Assembly (NCBI GenBank): GCA_023846275.1
Contig: CM043865.1
Coordinates: 31,882,412 to 31,946,411, forward strand
DNA: 64,000 nucleotides
Source of the DNA: Vanilla planifolia
Lineage: Eukaryota > Streptophyta > Magnoliopsida > Asparagales > Orchidaceae
Direction: 5' to 3'
Shown piece by piece: positions 1-13,500 of the stretch. Made by a program: the position numbers and the translations under genes. Numbering within the stretch: the first letter of the stretch is position 1; every line of letters starts with the position of its first letter. The notes under the pieces were generated by a model. The model searched no databases. It was not told where the DNA came from and worked only from the letters and a program-made list of their open reading frames with translations.

Positions 1-2124
1 TAGCATGATAGAGCTCATATTACAAACTAATCAAGTGAGAGATTAAAATTTAACGAATATCATACAAGTATGACTATAATATATTATAAGCAAGATAAGG
101 AACTTAGCACCCAATTTTGTTAATATAAAATGGAAAACATCTCAGTATGCCAATGTAAACTTAGTGCAAGTTTGTAAAAATAGTTGTATTATATAACAAG
201 ATATAAACAAAACATACTATACAATCATTTAATAAAAAATGAAATAGGCTTAGTGTGAATGTGTTTAAAAAAAGATACATTTAATTTATGTTATCATATA
301 ATACACTTACATGTTAGTATAATTAAGATGATTGTGAGCTACAAATATTATTGTACAAGAAAATAATAATATATCTTATTAGTATGATCACTTAAGAAAA
401 AATGAAACTCGATGTGAACATGTTTATAAAAAGATATTTTAAACTTATGTATAATATGATATAATTATTTTATCAATATGATAAAGTCATAAAATTAGAC
501 AAACTATCATTAGTTGCATGTTATAGGAAATATCTTATAATACAACATAATGATCATAATAATATTATAAAATAAAATGAAAGAATATTTGGGCAAAATT
601 TAAAAATATTTAGTACGAAGCTATATATCATACTTATCTGATTAGAAGAAACTAAACATATCATAAAAACCTAAAGCAATGAATGATTAACAAAATTTAC
701 TTAGAGGCAACTAAAACCATTAAGGAACCCATGAAAATGAGAGAGAAGAAGGTGATCAAGCATCCACATAAAGGGACAACACTTTTAGAGACATTTAAAA
801 GATTAGGAATGTGAACAATCATAACAAATCATATAAATAGAGTGCTATCCAAGACTTGTAAATGATTTTTTGGGAAGAAAGCTTCAGTAGTTAGATTGGA
901 TAAAGGTATTTGAGAGAAAAAAATGAGAAAGAAGAAAATAATTTAAAGAGGATTTTAAATAAATCATGTAAGTTAAGCTCATGATTAAGATAGACCTGAT
1001 CAAAAAATAGTCTCAATACTATAACAATTAAAGAGTTTAAGCAAAATTGAACCTTGGTGAGACCACTACTTGGTTTTAAAAGTTAGAAAAATCTCACACT
1101 TATGTATATATATTTGAACGTAATGTGTAATTTTATGATATAAATTTTGATTGATTGATTATAGGGATAAATTGAAGATGTATGAAATAAGCATAATAAG
1201 TATGTAAGATTACTGTATTGGTACATGATACATAGTGTTTTCTTAAATTTATATATTTGATGATAAAAAAGTGACATTTATAAGTGATAGTAAAAAGTCA
1301 TTATTTGTAAATGATTGTCGTTGATTATAAGACACTTATTGATATAATTATTTGAAATGATGATGATAAATTTTCTCCCTTCTTATAGAATCTAATCCAA
1401 TTGAATTATCAAACTATGCCATAATTATTTTCCAAATTCCCAAAAAACTATACTGTTATGCATCTAGGATGTTACAATTTTACTTTAAGAAGACACAAGT
1501 ATAATTCTCTAATTAAAGAAAAATAAATAATCTTCTATAACTCAAGCTTAAAAGACATGACAATGGATCTCTGTGATCAACTAAAAGAAAGCTCCATCAT
1601 CTTCATAATATAGTTCACATTTTGTAGGGTTGATAGTACTATACCTTATTACATAATGTTATAGGACTTATCAATAGTCTAAGTTAAAATAATTACGATA
1701 TTTATAAATGTCAAAATTTTCAAATCTTTTCATTATGCTTGTACCCAATTCAACTCACCTTCCTATGAATCTTGTGGTGCACTTTCTTTACATCAAAACT
1801 TATTAGCCAACGTAGGCTAAGACATTATCATAAACTCATTAGATAATATCTAACACAATCATAATGTACAAAACATCATAGTATTTGGGTCATACCACAT
1901 GCAAGATATTTATCATCACAACATCATTTATATAAATAAATACATAATAAATAGAAATTACATGCAAATATAAGATTTTTCTTTCCTTTCTTGGTTGATG
2001 TGCTCTTATTCATAGGCCATGTATCCTCTTAACCAAGTAAACTTTACTTGGTATAGTTCATGCTACCCCCGGTTCATCGGGTGGTTAGTAAATATCATTA
2101 TTTTGAAGCATAATTACTTACAAT
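1..2124. other. AT-rich intergenic DNA with degenerate repeats
   Basis: I found no gene here. The sequence is very AT-rich and full of short near-palindromes that join ATCATA to TATGAT. Two consecutive blocks beginning near 234 and 396 both start with poly-A, then ATGAAA, then a GTGTGAA/ATGTGAA core and a TTTA-AAAAGATA segment, so they look like two diverged copies of a unit of about 162 bp. A related block recurs near 3338. Short reading frames in this stretch have no coding character. Confidence 0.5.
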
Positions 2125-2487
2125 GGAAACATAATCTTTTACTTTTATCTTTTATTGCACACTCTACAATTTTCACCTTATTATCAATAAACACGACTTA
2201 TTATTTTACATGATGCTCTTGCTATTTAATTTACTTTTATAGGCTTGGAAACATAATCTTTATTTTTATCTTTTATTGCACACTCTACAATTCTTATCTT
2301 ATTATTAATAAATATGATTTATTATTCCACATGATGCTCTAGCTATTTAGTTTACTTTTATAAGCTTGGAAACATAATCTTTTACTTGTATCTTTAATTA
2401 AACACTTTATAATTCTTACCTTATTATCAGTAAATATGATTTATCATTCCACATGATGCTTTAGCTATTTAATTTACTTTTATAAGC
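2125..2487. repeat. Three-copy tandem repeat, period about 121 bp
   Basis: Three head-to-tail copies begin at 2125, 2247 and 2368. Each opens with GGAAACATAATCTTT, passes through a CACTCTACAATT-type block and a CATGATGCTCT block, and closes with CTATTTAATTTACTTTTATA. The copies differ by scattered substitutions and by one or two bases in length. There is no reading frame across them. This is a small minisatellite array, not a terminal repeat, because the copies abut. Confidence 0.85.
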
Positions 2488-2599
2488 ATTTTCCACTTCC
2501 TTTTATACACATGAATTAAAAGTCAGTCTTACTAACCATCATATTTCACATGATATTATAATTCCACAATATGTTATTTTGTGTAAGACATATAATTGT

Positions 2600-3440
2600 A
2601 ATATTTTTGAAAGTAAGGGTAAGAAATTTTAATAAATTCAAATCATATGATGTTAAACAAATATTATTAGAGAATAATTGATAATTTTAAGAAAAAATGA
2701 ATTATAAAATAATTATTTTGATCTAAATTTATTTTAAAATTTTTTATTTTTTATTTTAAATTTTTGAATGATGTTCAAGATTTTAAAATATTTTATAGTA
2801 CGATATCATGAGGATATATAATATGATGAAACGAGAAAATCAATTGAGTTAATAGATTTATAAAATATGTATGTGTCATATAAGTATGATTATAATAATA
2901 TAAAAGTATAATAATAGCATAGTTAGTACACTATCATCGTGGGTTCAAGCAGCTTGATAAGTTAAAGAAGTGGTTGACTATATAGTATAATTATGAGATA
3001 TCATATAATATGATCAATTAAGAGAGAGAAAGAGAGAGAATGGACTTGAGAAAAGTATGAACAAGCACAAAAATGTTCTAAAGATCATATAAGATGACAA
3101 AGTTAATGTACCATGACATTAATGCATAAGAGTAAAGGTTGATATAAATAATACATTATTATAGAATATGAAAACAACAAATATGCAAGTATTATATAAT
3201 ATAAAACACAACACCTGGTCATAAGAGTATGACATGTCAAATGTATTATACAAACATGGGTAGATTGTTCAAAATTATTGAAGTAGTAGATCATATAAAA
3301 CAATAAAAATATATCATACCATACATAGGTCGAGTGAAAATGAAGTAGATTTAGTGTGAAAATATTTAAGGAGAAAGATAACGTAAATTAATCATTAAAT
3401 ATGATAAACTAATTATATCAGAATGATAACATATGAGCAT
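2600..3440. repeat. Left arm of a diverged inverted non-coding repeat family
   Basis: Read forwards, this block aligns with the reverse complement of about 59060-59900 in the same order over its whole length. Anchors on this side are GAAATTTTAATAAATTC near 2627, AAAATCAATTGAGTTAA near 2836, GACTATATAGTATAAT near 2976, a GAGAGAAAGAGAGAGAATG stretch near 3022, CACAACACCTGGTCAT near 3207 and AAAATGAAGTAGATTTAGT near 3338. Identity is modest. It has no coding content and is probably the non-coding part of a dispersed, old repeat. Confidence 0.65.
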
Positions 3441-3479
3441 AACGTTCAAGCTCATTGTCAATTATGATGTAATATCCTT

Positions 3480-3900
3480 ACTTTCTCTTTATTTTATTTT
3501 TTTGTTGAAAGAGTTCTTTGAGACGAGTCTAACGGTGTTTAGTTTGTAATTTTTGGAGTTTTAAGGAATAAATTATGAATTTTAAAAGATTTGGATAGAT
3601 TTGTGATACTGAGGATATATTTATAATTTTGTAAATATTGGCATAATTTAATTTATTTTGATAGAAGATATATTTGTAAATTTAAAGTTGTTGGCTAAGT
3701 TGGGTATATATGCAATTTTAAGAATTTCGGCGCATGTTTATTTCTCCGGGCGGAGGATATATGTGCAAATAAAAAATTGGGAAGGGTGATATGCAAAATG
3801 CGGTTCACGAACCTTCGGGCAAGTTGGTTTCGACTGTAGTTATAAAAGTCGAAGCATGGTACATTTGAAAAGCACTTCATAACTATTAGAGATATTTAAA
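3480..3900. repeat. LTR-like non-coding block (unclassified)
   Basis: This short block stands out because it is less AT-rich than its surroundings. It carries repeated GATATATTTGTAA/GTATATATGCAA phrases, CG dinucleotides and a TATAAAAG sequence near 3841, all typical of plant LTR regulatory DNA. I see no terminal TG...CA pair, no primer-binding site and no partner copy, so the assignment is a guess from texture. Confidence 0.25.
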
Positions 3901-5470
3901 AAATAAAAAATATATAAAAAATCATAAGAACAAATATAAAAATAGAGCTAACCAAACTTATAGAATTTTTTTTTAAGAAATTTGTTAGGTTTAATGCTCA
4001 GTCATAATTAGTAGAGAAAAGAAGAGATCAAATGAATGCATTTTCAAGAGATTTGAAAAATATTATATAATAGGTACAAACAAAAAAGAAAACACCTCCA
4101 TATTATAGCAACTAAGATTTAAAAAAAAAGATTTAAACATTTGTGAGAATATTACTCATATTTGAAAGTTAAACAAAATTTATATTTAATATATTTAATT
4201 TGATATGACATATAATACTAGAATAAAAGCCTTAAATAATATATGAAATGCTAATTAAATGATGTTTGTTATATATGAATTATAATAATATATTGACACG
4301 ATGATTCGATACATAATTTGTTTGAGCATGATGATATTATATCTTTTCAATAATATTTGAAAAAAGATATATGAAAGATACTTGTCATTGTTTATTATAA
4401 TAACTTGTTGCCATACTAGCTTTGTCACATATTATGATTAGTTGTAAGCTAAATGTATATCATATTATATGTGTTTAAAAAAATAATTAATAAAATATTA
4501 ATATAAGTAAATTGAAAAGAATATAACAAAATAATATAATATAAGAGTGATACCAATAATTATTTACAAAGACCAATTTACTATCAGGAACATATGTTTC
4601 TAAAAATAAATATTTTTTATCCATAATAACATGTCTTTGAAAATAATACCACTATTTAAAATAACATGTCTCTAAAATTATTGTCAAAAAGATGTTATTG
4701 TGTTATCTAAAATAAAATATTTGGGATGCATCAAAGATGAAGAAAAGGTTAAAAAAATTAATATTATTTCTTTAAAAAAAACTATGTTTTAAATGATCCA
4801 AAGAAAAAATATTAACATGACTTTTATTAATTTTTATTATTGATATAAATCATGTATATGATTATTTAATAATTATGTATTTTATATTATGTTGCATACT
4901 TTTATTATTGAGCTAAGAAAAAAATGGAATTATAGAAAAAATGAGATTTAACTTATAATAATGTCATAAAAAATGATCATTTATTAATACAAATATTACT
5001 AATAAAATTTTGTTTAATTAAAATAAAAGTTTATATAAAGCCATTGATATTATATATACATCTGATTTTAAAAAGAAATATGAAAAAATTTGATGTTTTC
5101 ATTAGTTGTAAATGATTGATATTTATATCACTTTTATTAGATTTTAAAATAATAAATATTTACTTCTATTATAGTTTTATAAAAAACAAAAAATAATTTC
5201 TTATATATTCTCAAAATATTAAGAGAAAAAAAAGAAAGAAATAGATATTGTGGTACTAAAATTTAAAAATGATAATGCGAGTCTTTATAATAATAATATT
5301 TACACATCATAGTATATTTTTTTCAAATGCAAGTAATAACATTTCATATATATATTTCATATATCCAATATATACAAATAATCTTTCATATCTCTATGCA
5401 CAACATACATTGTATTCCATAGGTACTATATATGAACAACTACATCATTACATCATATTATACACATAAA
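3901..5470. other. AT-rich intergenic DNA, nothing recognisable
   Basis: I see no gene, RNA gene or defined repeat here. The sequence is dominated by A/T runs and by TATAAT-like phrases. Short open frames here are chance products of base composition. Confidence 0.5.
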
Positions 5471-5479
5471 ACCAATCAC

Positions 5480-5870
5480 CCATTGGATTAATGGCATTTA
5501 AGCTTTATTGAATAATATGATTGACCCATCAACCATTTAATCTAATCCATCGGAACATTTGATGAGCATCTGATGGAATGTTAGAATATTCTAAACATTT
5601 ATTTAATATACTTCTTAATACTCCTAAGTCCATATTAGACCATCTAATATTCATTAGACAATCGTTACATCATCCACCCAATGTCTTAGGATCCAATTGT
5701 AAAAAATTATTAAATCATCTGATATCCTTATCGAATTGTTTGATCATGTTGGCCCATCCAATGATCCTATTAGATGTTCAACAAGGATTTTATCTATTTT
5801 TCGTATTTTCTTATGATTATTGATTCATCAAACAAATCATCGAATACTTACCTTGAGATATAGATTTCCC
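5480..5870. repeat. Dispersed repeat rich in CATCTAAT/ATCATC, left copy
   Basis: The block is built from recurring phrases such as CATCTAATATTCATTAGAC, CATCTGATATCC and CATCCAATGATCC. Its end, near 5820-5855, reads TCATCAAACAAATCATCGAATACTTA. The reverse complement of about 50117-50145 gives nearly the same phrase, so this looks like one copy of a repeat present in opposite orientation on the other side of the genes. The open frame at 5578-5820 has no recognisable domain. Confidence 0.4.
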
Positions 5871-7080
5871 ATTTTTATAGCTTTAAATATTTTACAATCT
5901 CTTATTAAAGCTTATATCTCCCACCAAAATAAAAGTAACATACTTTACACTCTTATACAACCCATTAATTCTCTTTAACATAGACCTTCAGTATATCAAA
6001 ATACTAAGAAATGTTACCTTTCTACTCCTTAATAAGTTTTTCATGCTTTTTAGGAAAAATTAATGTTCAAGCTTCCTTTAAACTCTGTCTCTTTCTTACT
6101 CCTTTCATGTATTAGACTAAGAATTTTCATCAAGATTTCTCTCGCTTTTAATTCAACCATTTGAGTTATAAAGTAAGGAATCAATAAATATATATAAAAC
6201 TATATAGACAATGAATTCTTTGTATTTTTCATTTTAAGGGTTTTCAAAATTTTTTAAACTAATTTTAAAATAAGCCTCAACAAACTCTATATTTTTCATA
6301 CCAAAATCATTATGTTTCTAACATCATAGGCATTTTTAATGTTTTTAATTATGAAACTATCTCATGATTAACATAATACTATTTCTTTAATTTGTTTTGG
6401 CATTTTATTTTATGATCAACTAATTTTTAATTCTAACAACATTATTATCACTAAAAATATAATATTTTATTATATTAAAACATTATACACCTCTCTCCTT
6501 TGAGAATCCTATTACATCATAATTGATATGATCTTTTATCACAAATATCATTTTAAGATTTTTTTTCATAATTTCATTCTTTATAATATCATAAAATACA
6601 TCAACAAATGTTTCAACAAAACTTTAATTATTATAGAAGTTTTTAAGGATATTACAATTGATTTATTAAAAAAAATGAAGATATTTATTATTTGTAATAT
6701 AAACTATATATATATATATATATATTTATCAATGTGTGTTTGTTTATATGTGTGTGTGATTACAAATATATACATGCTTATACACACAAAAACATATATA
6801 TAATAAGAAGTTTATTATGGGTTAAAATGAAGCTTGAAGATGTTGGATAAAATTTTGTTAAGAAGTCTATTAAAATGTTTATTATATAAATCAATATTCT
6901 TTGATAAAAGTTGTCAAAAGAACAAAAAAACATTATACTACATATAATATAAATTAAGATTGATATATTAATCAAAATACCTAATAAATTTTGATGAACA
7001 ATTAAAAATGCATAATAACAGATAAACTAGTGATATTAAAAAATTTTATTTTAAAAATAAATAATAAGACAACATAATAT
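5871..7080. other. AT-rich intergenic DNA with a short (TA)n tract
   Basis: No gene was found. A short TA dinucleotide run lies near 6707-6726, followed by a TGTGTG-containing stretch. Frames on both strands here are low in complexity. Confidence 0.5.
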
Positions 7081-7960
7081 TGTACTTTCATGTGTGGTCA
7101 CATCATAGGTCAAGATACATGGACCTTACATCAACTAGAAGAAAATTCTTTGATAATTTCATTGAAATTACAAAAGATAATTTTTTATCATTATAACATA
7201 TCTATTATAGAATTGCAAATGCACCCTAGAAACAAAGTCTTAAACAAAAAATCCTTTGAAAACCAAAATAAAGAGAACTTAGAATGGACAAAGAAGCTAT
7301 GGTGATTGCATATACTATCCAGAGAGTTTGTTCCCAAACCTTCTTAAAAGATAGTTTATGTTTGATTAGAGAGCTTAAATTCATTATCAAATGACCATTA
7401 ACACACCCTGAGATATTTTGCAAATACTTCAATTGGATATGCTACATCTCCCCAAGGATACTCAAGTTTGGGTGCTAACATGCTAAAGGGTGTAAACTAG
7501 AGCCAAGAGTAAAAAATTATACCTTTGTTTTTTCAAAGAATGTGGTCGAGCTTATATTAATAACACACATGGAGGTCACAATCAAAAATCAAAATTAAGC
7601 ACAAATCATAAACCAAGGGAACACCCCTAATCTAAGAAAAGTCCTTATGTCTCCTATGTTTTGGCACCCAATTTGCAATCACATTCTCATTTCTTATAAG
7701 TTTGGGTAATTTTAAAATCTACCAAGAAGAAAGCATTATAGGTGGCTTCAAAAAAGGAGAGCTTGCATCCCAATCAACAAAGTGGCAAGATATGGAAGAA
7801 GAGGCCAATCAAGCAATATATGTTGCTCTAAGGGATGAGGCACAAAAGAAAACTCTCCCCAAGCCACAATTAAGAAGAGCTTACCATCATGATCATTGAT
7901 AACCACCTCGATATTAGCTTTGTTTTCCTTTGAGTTGGAGAGATATAACATTTTTTTGTC
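7080..7960. other. Unclassified, possibly ex-coding stretch
   Basis: Base composition is less extreme here than in the flanks, and open frames lie on both strands: 7090-7305 (+), 7226-7432 (-), 7702-7899 (+) and 7748-7951 (-). The forward frame at 7702-7899 is hydrophilic and rich in Glu, Lys and Gln. No motif, zinc knuckle, catalytic residue or splice-compatible continuation could be recognised. It may be the remains of a transposable element. I cannot name it. Confidence 0.2.
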
Positions 7961-8586
7961 TCAAGTTATCTAAATTTATAGTTAGTAAAGATAAAAAAAT
8001 TTAAGAGATCAATTATGTTTAAAAAAAATAAAAAAGTTTTATAATTTGTTAAAGAATTAAAATTTTTCAAACTCTAGTTTATTCAAACTTAGATATTAAT
8101 CTCGTTGTTAAATCTAGTTTAGTTGATCATCATCAGATGTTTGGTCTGGCTACCATCGAGCACTTTCTTTCTTGCCATCATGAACTTAGGGTCGCACATC
8201 CTAACAAGCCTTACTCATCTCAAAAACCTTCTTTAAGATAATCTTGGAGAGTTGAGTTAATTATTCAAGGCATATTAAATATATGCTTTAATGTCTTTAT
8301 CAAGAGATAAAAGTGTTAAGAGTTTCTTCAATAAAGATAAAAAAAAAGGTTGCAAATGATTGTTAGAAAGAAAACATGAGTGTTTAAATTAAAAAAATAA
8401 TTATTTTAATAGAAGGATTCTTATAATTGAGTATTTATTAGATGCTTGAATCACATCAAATTTCAAATATTAATGCAAATTTAAAATATATTTTATTTTA
8501 TTTTTAATATCAAAAGAATTAATTATTAGTTGTAAAAAATTTGTATAATATTTAGATATTAAACTTTGTGTTAAAAATCATATTTC

Positions 8587-8641
<55 letters not shown>

Positions 8642-10300
8642 TGAATATATCATTGAATCAAACATCACATTTTTTAAATAAAATATGTTAAAGACTTGTT
8701 CTCGCAATTTGTTTTGTCACATTTCGTGTTTAATATCGTGTCTACTTCAGAAATTTATTTCTTTAAAATAACTCAAAGTCCATCCTCCAAACTGATTACC
8801 TTATGTTTGTCCGCACCAATAGGACGGATTTAAGATGCGCTCGTCTCCAATCAGCATCTAGCTCATTGGGTGAAGTTTTAATTATTGTAAATTCTAAAAT
8901 CAATATATTAAAGTCATCTAGTGGCTTTTAAAAAAATATAAATTTCAAATTGCATATAAACAATTAATAAAAAAAAAAACTAACATGTGTACTGAAAATA
9001 TAATTATTTGATTTATTAATTAGTCAACTGGCTGTTTACCTGTTCAAATTGAATAATTTGACACACCACCTCTTTTTTTGTAATTTTATGAAAAGCAACA
9101 ATAATTTGCAAAAAGGCTTTATTCAGATATAATAATTTTCATGCAAAAAAAAAAAAAAAAAAAAATTGGGTTTTATCTTTTCTTTACAGCTAAATATTAT
9201 ACATTTTTGTGTGTGCAAAAAATCCTACGAGTTTGACTTTATTTAACATTATCATTAGAAATATTAATAATAATCATTAGAAATAAGAGAGAGAAAATAT
9301 TATATTGACAAACCAATTGAAATATCGAAAATCTATTAGGCAAAGATTTTGAAATATAAACAAATTAAATGAAATGGTTTATAGCTAGAATGATCAATTA
9401 AATATTGTATTTATCTTATGATCCTATTATAAAGATAGAGCTTTTTCTTATGCAAAAAAAAAAAAAAAAAAAAAAAAGAGACATAATCTTATAACACAAA
9501 CTTATTAAACTACTAATGGAATTATCAATTTATTAAAGACAATACTTAAATGAAAAAAAATTATATTCATGTGGATTATTTACAAAATTATTTTGATTAC
9601 AATCAAGTCTATAACATATTTATTGGTATAATATTATATATTTTAATAAGTTGTTTGTTTTATTCAAAGTCTTGTGGTATGTACATATTTTTTTCTTTTT
9701 ATAATCCCATTATTTAATATGTTTATTGTTTAGTATGATTGACATTTCATACAATTTTTATGACAAATGCAAGTAATAAAAGAACTTGAAAGTTATCATG
9801 AATAAAAGTTTTATTTTATGAATCAATAAGCTTTTTTAGATTATGATTTTAAAAAAAATAGTATACAAACAATCTAATAAATTTTTATTAGATTTTTAAA
9901 CTATTTTTTAAAATTATAAGATTTTTAAATAAACATATTTATTTTTTTTAAATATAGGCAATAAATTTTTTTATTAACATAATTTATAATTCAATCTCAT
10001 CAATCACGGGTTACTAAATTCAATCAATACTAAAATTTTCAGATTTTACTATTTAGTATTACCATCACGAAAGATGCATTTTATCATTGATGGAGTGCTC
10101 AACATTGGGTTATCATAAACATGTTTTTTTTTTTGAAAAAAAATATTTCAAATGCAATGCATTAAATAATAAATTTTAATATATTAGTATAAATGAATTT
10201 GATTAAATAACCTAACTTACAGTATAATTGTAACTTCAAGATTTGTAAATATTGTTGTAACAACTTTTATTATAACTTAAATAAGATTTGTGGGTTCCCT
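7961..10300. other. AT-rich intergenic DNA with simple repeats
   Basis: No gene is visible. Homopolymer A tracts lie at 9145-9165 and 9454-9477, and a trinucleotide repeat (listed separately) is at 8588-8640. The A tracts could mark 3' ends of retroposed sequence, but no adjacent element can be recognised. Confidence 0.5.
8588..8640. repeat. (AAT)n microsatellite
   Basis: An almost perfect TAA/AAT trinucleotide run of about 53 bp, roughly 17-18 units. Confidence 0.95.
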
Positions 10301-10310
10301 TTTTTGGGAT

Positions 10311-10347
10311 TTGACCAAAATACCACGCTATGATTAAAATATAAAAG
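10311..10347 (+). promoter_or_regulatory. Core promoter of the GT31 gene (W-box and TATA box)
   Basis: TATAAAAG at 10340-10347 is a good plant TATA box. It lies about 180 bases before the start codon, so transcription should begin near 10375. A TTGACC sequence at 10311-10316 matches the W-box core bound by WRKY factors. The sequence then turns GC-rich and later GA-rich, as is common in plant 5' leaders. The first ATG downstream of the TATA box is the one used for the gene. Confidence 0.5.
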
Positions 10348-10528
10348 CAACAACAAATAGACCTCCGCGGGCGGTACGTTATTCCGCCGGCGCTGCGAAG
10401 CCCTACCGTTGCTCCCCTCGAGCGATCGTCTTTGGTGGTCTTCTTCCTCCTACCTCCTTCTTAAAGGCGTTCCATCGAATTATTCTGTAAAAGAGGAAGA
10501 GGCGGGTGGGAGAAAGAGAGGGCGGCAA

Positions 10529-13500
10529 ATGTTTAAGACGAGAGGAAGCGGATGCCCCGACAAGAGGGTTCGGTCAAGATGGTTCCTTCTACTCTGCATC
10601 GCAAGTTTCGGTCTCGGAATGCTGTTTACGGATAGGTGAATCATTGAATCATTTATCCCGTAGGATATCGGGAAAAAGGGGATATTGTTTTTCTTCTATT
10701 TTTTTCGTTCACATAATAGTTTTCTTAAGGAACGTTGGATCCTTCGAATTCAAGCTTCCTATGATCAATTTTACTCCCTTTTCCCCTTTTTCATTTCCCT
10801 ATATGCTCAATTGCTTCACTCTTTTCAAACATAGGAATTCGTGTTTGAATTTATTCTCTCAAATGTTCGAGCTTTTTGTTCCGTTAGTTTCTGGCCCGTC
10901 CCTGATTCGAGCAGACAGATCTTCTCGCAGCGGAGGAAGGAGCAACAGGTTGACGTTGTCTCGGAAGATTGCACAAATAAAATGGTTTGCAATTTTATTC
11001 ACCATTCTCCTTTTACCGTTTGCTAAATATTTTAACAACAACTATAATCGCAATAGAAAGTTGGGCAAGACAAGGATATAATGGGCGAGGTCACGAGGGC
11101 CCATGAAGTCTTACAGTAAGCTGAAGAACTCTGAACAGCTTTTATTAATACTTATACTTAGCTTTGAAGATTGTAGTTCCAAAATATTTGAATCTGGTTT
11201 GTATCAGATCTTTGGATAAGACGATGTCAACGCTTCAAATGGGCTTGGCTGCTTCAAGGAGCTCACATGAGCTTTTGGGTCAGGATGGCTCTCCAAACAA
11301 TATAGCATCTAGTCATCAAAGAAAAAAGGCTTTCATTGTTATGGGGATCAATACAGCATTTAGCAGCAGGAAGAGGCGTGATTCTCTCAGAGAGACTTGG
11401 ATGCCCCAAGGTTATCTCTTTTCCTTTGCCAGTTGACACGTGGAAATCTGTTACTTGTAACTAAAAACTAACTATGATCAATATTTTGCATGCCTCATCA
11501 CTATTATGTCTTTAGAGCCTTTAATCTATCATGTTAGATAGTTGTAGTTTTCTAATAGATTTAACTGAATATCTTCTTGACTACCTCTTCGTTTGCAAAA
11601 TCCTGACCAACGTTAATACAATCCATACCGATTTTATGCTCATGTTTAAGTGACAAGTCCAATGAACATCTAATATTTGTTCTGCCTTGTACATTCCACT
11701 GCATGTTCTTCTATTGTTGCCTTGCTTTGCTTGTTTCAAAGAATCAATTCACGTTATCATTGAGTTTCTTATATTTATACTATCTTGTTCCTTTAGTTTA
11801 GCTGAAAGCAGGCCTAGAAGAGGTTGCGGTTCAGATAATTATAGCAACTTTGTATAACGTGTAAATAGGTAAGGTTAACAGTCTCATACTTGGATAACTG
11901 GCATTTATCAAGTGAATCATTAATATAGAGTGATTTTTGCTTACAAAAAGCAGAATAGTATAGGGTTAAAACTTTATTACATACAGTAGAAAGTACTGCC
12001 AAGGACCTAGCTCAACTAAGCATGCTCATGGTGTTTTCAAAATAAAAAGCAAACAAAAACTTTAAACTGTTGTATGCATGGCTTGTTTGAGTCTGCACTT
12101 ATTTTATGTGTCTTCTCTTATATATGTAAGGCTTTAATTAGATAGCGTTAATGTTTATACAGGTGAGAAGCTTCAACAACTAGAACGTGAGAAGGGAATT
12201 GTTATTCGTTTTATGATTGGCCATAGGTATTTCACATCTTGTCATGTTCTTTCAAGCAACTTGTTGAGATCATTGTTTTTTTACGTGTCCTAGACCTTTT
12301 TTTAACTCAATATTTGGACTAAGACTTATTGATGTTATTGTTCTTGGAAGGCAAGTGCTAATACTTGTTTTGCTATTATATCATGAAAATGCTCAAATGA
12401 ACCAAACTTTATTCTAGCAAATGAATATGGGTTTGCTTTAGCGCAACTTTAACTCGTTCTATTAATCCAAACATCTGATTAATGTGACACTAGCATTGTA
12501 TATTTATTTTACATTGCCTTGAAGTCTATGGATCCCTATGTTTATGAATTTCTTTTTTCCTTTCTTTGGTTGTCTTTTTAGCTTAAATACATTGTTCATG
12601 CACTCACAAATTTTAAATGGTCCTGGAAATTCATTGGTGTGCATGTTTGCACATGAATGAATGTATTAGACATTGCTGTATATATTTCATAGTCAATCTC
12701 AATGATTATTGATTTTTGACATCTGTCCGATGATTGTTGATTCTTGACATCTGTCCCTACCTTTTGTTTTTGTAAAGTCTATTGTTTTTAATTCTGTGTT
12801 TTTATTGTTGTAAAGTGATGTTAACTTAGTTCGTCTTCTATGCATTAGTACAGCTTCCTCAAAAGCCACCACGAAGTCTTTGAACTAGTTCTCCAACCGA
12901 AGTAGGTTTAGTTTTTCATAACACTAGTTGTTTTAGATGTGATTTGCTGAGGAGCCATTATAGCATTAGAAAATTATAACTATAGTAAAACTACATTACT
13001 TTTGCAACTACCGCACACTTACAAGGTAACTACTCATTATCTACCATGAATTCCTTTAGCAGTGAATATATGCTTTATGGTTCTTCGTTAAAATTTTTGT
13101 TTATCCCTGAACACCATTCCTTCAGATTCACCATATTTTCCATATCATTTGGTTGATAGAATATGAGATGCATTATTAGCAGAATTAACAAGGATAAAAA
13201 CTTTGGCTGTGGAGAATTGTATATCCCTCTCTTGAGTCTCAATTACTAGGAAAATGCTATTGATTGAGTGCTTTAAGTTTCTATTTTTAGTAATGAACTC
13301 GTTTGTTTGCTATGAACGCATTGTTGTAAAGCAATCAGTATAGGGTAAGATTTTGTAGCTGGGTATGTTCAAACTTGCTATTTTGTCTTTGAATTTTATG
13401 TTGAAAAAATCTTACAATGTTGTATTGTAGCAAAATACACACAAGGAAACAGACCAGCATGCTGTTCACTTTATATTTCTGCCATGTATCTATCCCTTGA

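Noticed and set aside
10409-10528. N-terminal extension of the galactosyltransferase upstream of 10529
   Set aside because: The extension has no ATG start and would put 40 extra residues before the membrane anchor. Relatives begin with a short basic tail as at 10529.
10506-11081. A 191-residue open frame overlapping the start of the galactosyltransferase gene
   Set aside because: It runs through exon 1, intron 1 and exon 2 in the wrong frame. The spliced frame matches DUF4094 and the alternative has no family resemblance.
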